Assembly: GCA_018665005.1 (NCBI GenBank)
Contig: JABJEE010000294.1
Span: 1 to 9,166, forward strand
Direction of reading: 5' to 3'
DNA length: 9,166 nt
Origin: Flavobacteriales bacterium
GTDB taxonomy: Bacteria; Bacteroidota; Bacteroidia; Flavobacteriales_D; Crocinitomicaceae
A program made the translations under genes and the position numbers. This document shows, piece by piece, positions 6,963 through 9,166 of the stretch. The notes under the pieces were generated by a model. That model was not told the DNA's origin and made no database searches. It saw only the letters and a list, made by a program, of their open reading frames with translations. Positions within the stretch are counted from its first letter, which is position 1. Each line of letters opens with the position of its first letter.

Positions 6963-7791
6963 TCATTAAAGTGATTAAATTTTTAAATGTTTTTATCAAA
7001 GTTCTTTTTATGTCTTCCGCCTTGGTGTTGTCGTAATCCATTTCATTATTGGACATATAAAGGTCTTTTGACATTTCTAGTTGAAGGGCATGGATGTTGT
7101 TTTCAGGGTCTCCTTTTGAGCGGGTAAGGAATCCTCCTTTAAATGGATGGTTATGTTCTACCGAAAGCTTACTTTGTTTGAGAGAATTCAAAGTGGTTTC
7201 AATTATTTTTAATGAAGCAGTTTTGCCATCATTATTTCCTAAGATCAAGTCTGGAAAATCATTTTTTTGAATGGTATTTACATTTCGTCTAATCGAATGT
7301 GCGTCCCAAAAAAGAACATTTCCAAATTCATTTTTAAGCTCATTTAGGATCAAGTCAATTTTTTCGTGATATGGCTCATGATATACTTGGAGTCGTCTTT
7401 GTACTTCTTCTTCATTTGGTTCATCATTAGTAGAGGTGTAAATAGAGTCTCCTAAAAAATCCGTCACGGGGCAAAGACTTGTAATAATTCTACCGTCATT
7501 GTAGAGGCTTTTATTTTGCGGTGTTCTATTTAAATCAATAACCCATCGAGAATAGACGGCTTCAATGATTGTAATACCTAATTCATTAGCGAAGTCATAT
7601 AGTTTTTCAAGGAACCAATCAGTATCATCAGGTTTTGGGATTTTCGATTGATCATAATGATCAATTATTTCATTAGGAAAAGCGGTTCCGCAATGAGGAA
7701 TACTTATTAGGATGTTTGTTTTTTTTCCTTTAGGATATGATATTTTGAAGGGAGAAGAATTTGTTACTTCTTGCATATTATTCTTATTCAT
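6955..7791 (-). CDS. hutG: N-formylglutamate amidohydrolase (deformylase)
   Basis: This enzyme hydrolyses N-formyl-L-glutamate to glutamate and formate, the last step after HutF. Family (FGase) motifs run in order: SIPHCG (30-35), DTDWF (56-60), SRWVIDLNRTP (81-91), YHEPYH (137-142), FWDAHS (161-166), LGNNDG (184-189), NHPFKGGFLTR (214-224) and LQLEMSKDLY (236-245). His and Asp/Glu residues in IPHCG, DAHS and QLEM are candidate metal or catalytic residues. The 278-residue length fits the family. It is unrelated to the arginase-fold formiminoglutamase that also carries the name HutG. The start overlaps the thioesterase stop by 8 bases (ATGAATAA) and its stop overlaps hutF by 8 bases (ATGAATGA). 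Adjacency to hutF makes the hut assignment firm, since the family alone includes other deformylases. Confidence 0.9.
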   Translation of the reverse strand: MNKNNMQEVTNSSPFKISYPKGKKTNILISIPHCGTAFPNEIIDHYDQSKIPKPDDTDWFLEKLYDFANELGITIIEAVYSRWVIDLNRTPQNKSLYNDGRIITSLCPVTDFLGDSIYTSTNDEPNEEEVQRRLQVYHEPYHEKIDLILNELKNEFGNVLFWDAHSIRRNVNTIQKNDFPDLILGNNDGKTASLKIIETTLNSLKQSKLSVEHNHPFKGGFLTRSKGDPENNIHALQLEMSKDLYMSNNEMDYDNTKAEDIKRTLIKTFKNLITLMNE

Positions 7792-8188
7792 TGATGTGAT
7801 CCATTAATGACTTAAAATCATCAGGCGCTTTTATGGGTCTAAAATTTTCTTTTGAAACAAAAACAAGTTCCGTATCTGCTGTTGCAATTAATTTCTGTTT
7901 TATATAAATAGAATACTTGAAAATGATTTGTGAATTTTTAATGTCGCTGATTTCGGTTTTGATTTGAATCACATCATCGTATTTTGCGGGTGCAATATAT
8001 TTAATAGAGAAGTTTCTTACGGGTAATAAAATTCCTTTTTCTTCTAGCTCTTTATAAGAGATTCCTTTTTCTCTGAGCGTCTCAACTCTAGCCACTTCGA
8101 GAAACTGAGCATAATTCCCGTAATAACAGAAACCCATTTGATCCGTCTCACCATATCTAATTCTAATTTCTATTTGAGAAGAAGCCAT
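7784..8188 (-). CDS. Acyl-CoA thioesterase, hotdog fold (YbgC / 4-hydroxybenzoyl-CoA thioesterase type)
   Basis: This 134-residue single-domain protein hydrolyses an acyl-CoA thioester; the physiological acyl group is unknown. The N-terminal RIRYGETDQMGFCYYGNYAQ followed by FLEVAR is the hallmark of the YbgC/4HBT family, and D16 sits at the catalytic Asp position. The rest (KYIAPAKYDDVIQI, TADTELVFVS) follows the strand pattern of a hotdog fold. No signal peptide is present, so it is cytoplasmic. It is the first gene of the minus-strand unit and diverges from dnaA over 224 bases. A thioesterase beside dnaA is, as far as I recall, a frequent arrangement in Flavobacteriales. Its tail overlaps hutG by 8 bases. 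Nothing links the enzyme itself to histidine breakdown, so it may only share transcription. Confidence 0.87.
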   Translation of the reverse strand: MASSQIEIRIRYGETDQMGFCYYGNYAQFLEVARVETLREKGISYKELEEKGILLPVRNFSIKYIAPAKYDDVIQIKTEISDIKNSQIIFKYSIYIKQKLIATADTELVFVSKENFRPIKAPDDFKSLMDHINE

Positions 8189-8412
8189 TTAATTGTGTTT
8201 TTTCTTTCGATAAAGCTAAATAAATATTAGATTAGTATAACAAAACTCGAATCAAACTGAAACTGCTTCTTTCACTTAACAAAAGTTTTCAAAAAGTCAA
8301 TAGCAATTCAGGTTTTTTTTTAACTTTTTTATGAGAATATTTGTCCTAAGATATTCGACACGCTAAAAGGCGGAAAAAAAAGAGTTTTAAACCAAATTAG
8401 AAATAGTCTGCT
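8189..8412. other. Divergent intergenic region between the thioesterase gene and dnaA
   Basis: This 224-base AT-rich spacer must hold the promoters of both dnaA and the thioesterase unit. For dnaA, TAACTTTT (8321-8328) and AATATTTG (8336-8343) are each one base off TAnnTTTG, and neither has a clear TTG upstream. A T-rich run (8313-8330) and an A-rich run (8374-8381) stand out. I found no TTATCCACA-type DnaA box on either strand; the closest stretch, TATTCGACA around 8352, matches 6 of 9. No small ORF or RNA gene is supported. Confidence 0.5.
8211..8245 (-). promoter_or_regulatory. Possible promoter of the thioesterase-hutG-hutF unit
   Basis: On the minus strand TTTTG (8245-8241) is followed after 22 bases by TAGCTTTA (8218-8211), which matches TAnnTTTG in all but the last base. 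The leader would be about 15-20 bases and contains GAAAGAAAAAA, a purine-rich stretch upstream of the ATG at 8188. The position is right for the first gene of the unit, but one mismatch in AT-rich DNA leaves the call tentative. Confidence 0.35.
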
Positions 8413-9166
8413 ATGAGTAAAAACCACGAAGGGGCATGGGAATCCTGTCTAAAAATCATCAAGGATAATATATCTCTTCAAGCATATAAAACTTGGTTTG
8501 AACCAATCGTTCCTGTTAAGCTAGAAAAAAACATATTAACAATTCAGGTGCCCTCTTATTTTTTTTACGAGTGGTTAGAAGAAAATTACATCACTTTGTT
8601 AAGAAAGGTGGTGAAAAAACAGCTTGGAACCGAGGGAAGTTTAGAATATAGTATTGTTATGGAAAACAACAATAAGTCGACCAATCCTTATACGGTTAAA
8701 ATACCTGCACAAAGTTCGAACTCTTTAAAAAATTCACCTGTGAATGTTCCGATAAGCGGAAATGAAAAGCAAATTAGAAATCCATTTGTTATTCCAGGTC
8801 TCAAAAAATTAAATATAGAATCAAATTTGATTCCAGCTTTTACCTTTGATAATTTTATTGAAGGTGAATATAACCGTTTGGCCAGAGCTTCTGGTTTTGC
8901 AGTTGCTAATAAGCCAGGAGGAACGGCATTTAACCCGTTATTGATATACGGAGGTGTAGGTCTAGGTAAAACGCATTTGGCACATTCAATAGGTATTTCT
9001 GTCAAAGAAAATTTTCCTAACAAAACAGTATTGTATGTGCAATCGGAAAAATTCGCTCATCAATTTATAGATGCGATCAAAAATCAATCAACAAATGATT
9101 TTGTTCATTTTTACCAAATGATTGATGTATTGATAATGGATGATGTTCAGTTCTTTTCAGGAAAAG
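8413..9166 (+). CDS. dnaA: Chromosomal replication initiator DnaA, 3' part beyond window
   Basis: DnaA is the AAA+ ATPase that binds DnaA boxes and melts the origin to start replication. The 251 visible residues begin MSKNHEGAWESCLKIIKDNI. Domain I (about 1-82) contains SLQAYKTWFEPI and FYEWLEENY, the helicase- and DnaA-interacting fold. A low-complexity Asn/Ser-rich linker, domain II, spans about 83-135. Domain III starts near FTFDNFIEGEYNRLA (143-157), with Walker A GGVGLGKT (180-187) and Walker B LIMDD (240-244). The stretch NKPGGTAFNPL before Walker A is typical of Bacteroidota. The rest of the AAA+ domain and the helix-turn-helix domain IV lie past the edge; full-length relatives have about 475 residues. 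The start is set by homology at the ATG; the upstream stretch AAATTAGAAATAG is purine-rich but not a classic Shine-Dalgarno. Confidence 0.97.
   Translation, partial: MSKNHEGAWESCLKIIKDNISLQAYKTWFEPIVPVKLEKNILTIQVPSYFFYEWLEENYITLLRKVVKKQLGTEGSLEYSIVMENNNKSTNPYTVKIPAQSSNSLKNSPVNVPISGNEKQIRNPFVIPGLKKLNIESNLIPAFTFDNFIEGEYNRLARASGFAVANKPGGTAFNPLLIYGGVGLGKTHLAHSIGISVKENFPNKTVLYVQSEKFAHQFIDAIKNQSTNDFVHFYQMIDVLIMDDVQFFSGK

Noticed and set aside
8350..8361. ATATTCGACA as a DnaA box
   Set aside because: It matches only 6 of 9 positions of the consensus and stands alone.
8358..8374. CGC/GCG inverted repeat in the dnaA leader as a regulatory hairpin
   Set aside because: The stem is only three base pairs and would not be stable.
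8688..9023. Minus-strand open frame of 111 codons inside dnaA
   Set aside because: It lies wholly within the strongly supported DnaA coding frame, and its translation is Pro/Lys-rich without any recognisable motif, so it is an antisense shadow.

Overview
The window is a low-GC segment (roughly one third G+C by eye) from a member of the Bacteroidota, probably Flavobacteriales or a close relative. The grounds are the DnaA sequence, with the NKPGGTAFNPL stretch just before its Walker A motif; promoters of the TAnnTTTG type; and general protein similarity. This placement is recognition from sequence, not a database result.

Layout: seven genes lie on the minus strand, and dnaA, cut by the right edge, diverges from them on the plus strand. 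Read in their own direction, a first minus-strand unit starts next to dnaA. It comprises a hotdog acyl-CoA thioesterase (7784-8188), an N-formylglutamate amidohydrolase, hutG (6955-7791), a formimidoylglutamate deiminase, hutF (5595-6962), and, after a 53-base gap, a large polytopic membrane protein with a patatin-type lipase domain (3295-5541). The first three are joined by two 8-base overlaps, which suggests translational coupling. A second minus-strand unit follows: a SirB1-like transglutaminase-fold protein (2265-3149), peptidase T, pepT (982-2232), and DNA polymerase III delta subunit, holA (1-992, a few C-terminal residues lost off the left edge).

Functionally, hutF and hutG are the last two steps of the five-step histidine degradation route (formiminoglutamate to N-formylglutamate to glutamate plus formate). 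The earlier hut genes are not here. PepT recycles tripeptides. DnaA and HolA are replication proteins, so the window sits in a dnaA neighbourhood, but I found no convincing DnaA-box cluster and cannot call an origin.

Most of the content is ordinary core metabolism. The points worth a second look are in the non-coding DNA. The 145-base spacer at 3150-3294 carries a good plus-strand promoter candidate that faces a strong UUCG-loop terminator only about 16 bases further on, with no plus-strand gene between. The same spacer has a 24-base dyad. Two genes (pepT and the SirB1-like gene) have a TAnnTTTG element ending four bases before the ATG, which implies leaderless mRNAs. I saw no RNA genes, insertion sequences, CRISPR array or phage genes, and no gene-free stretch longer than 300 bases.
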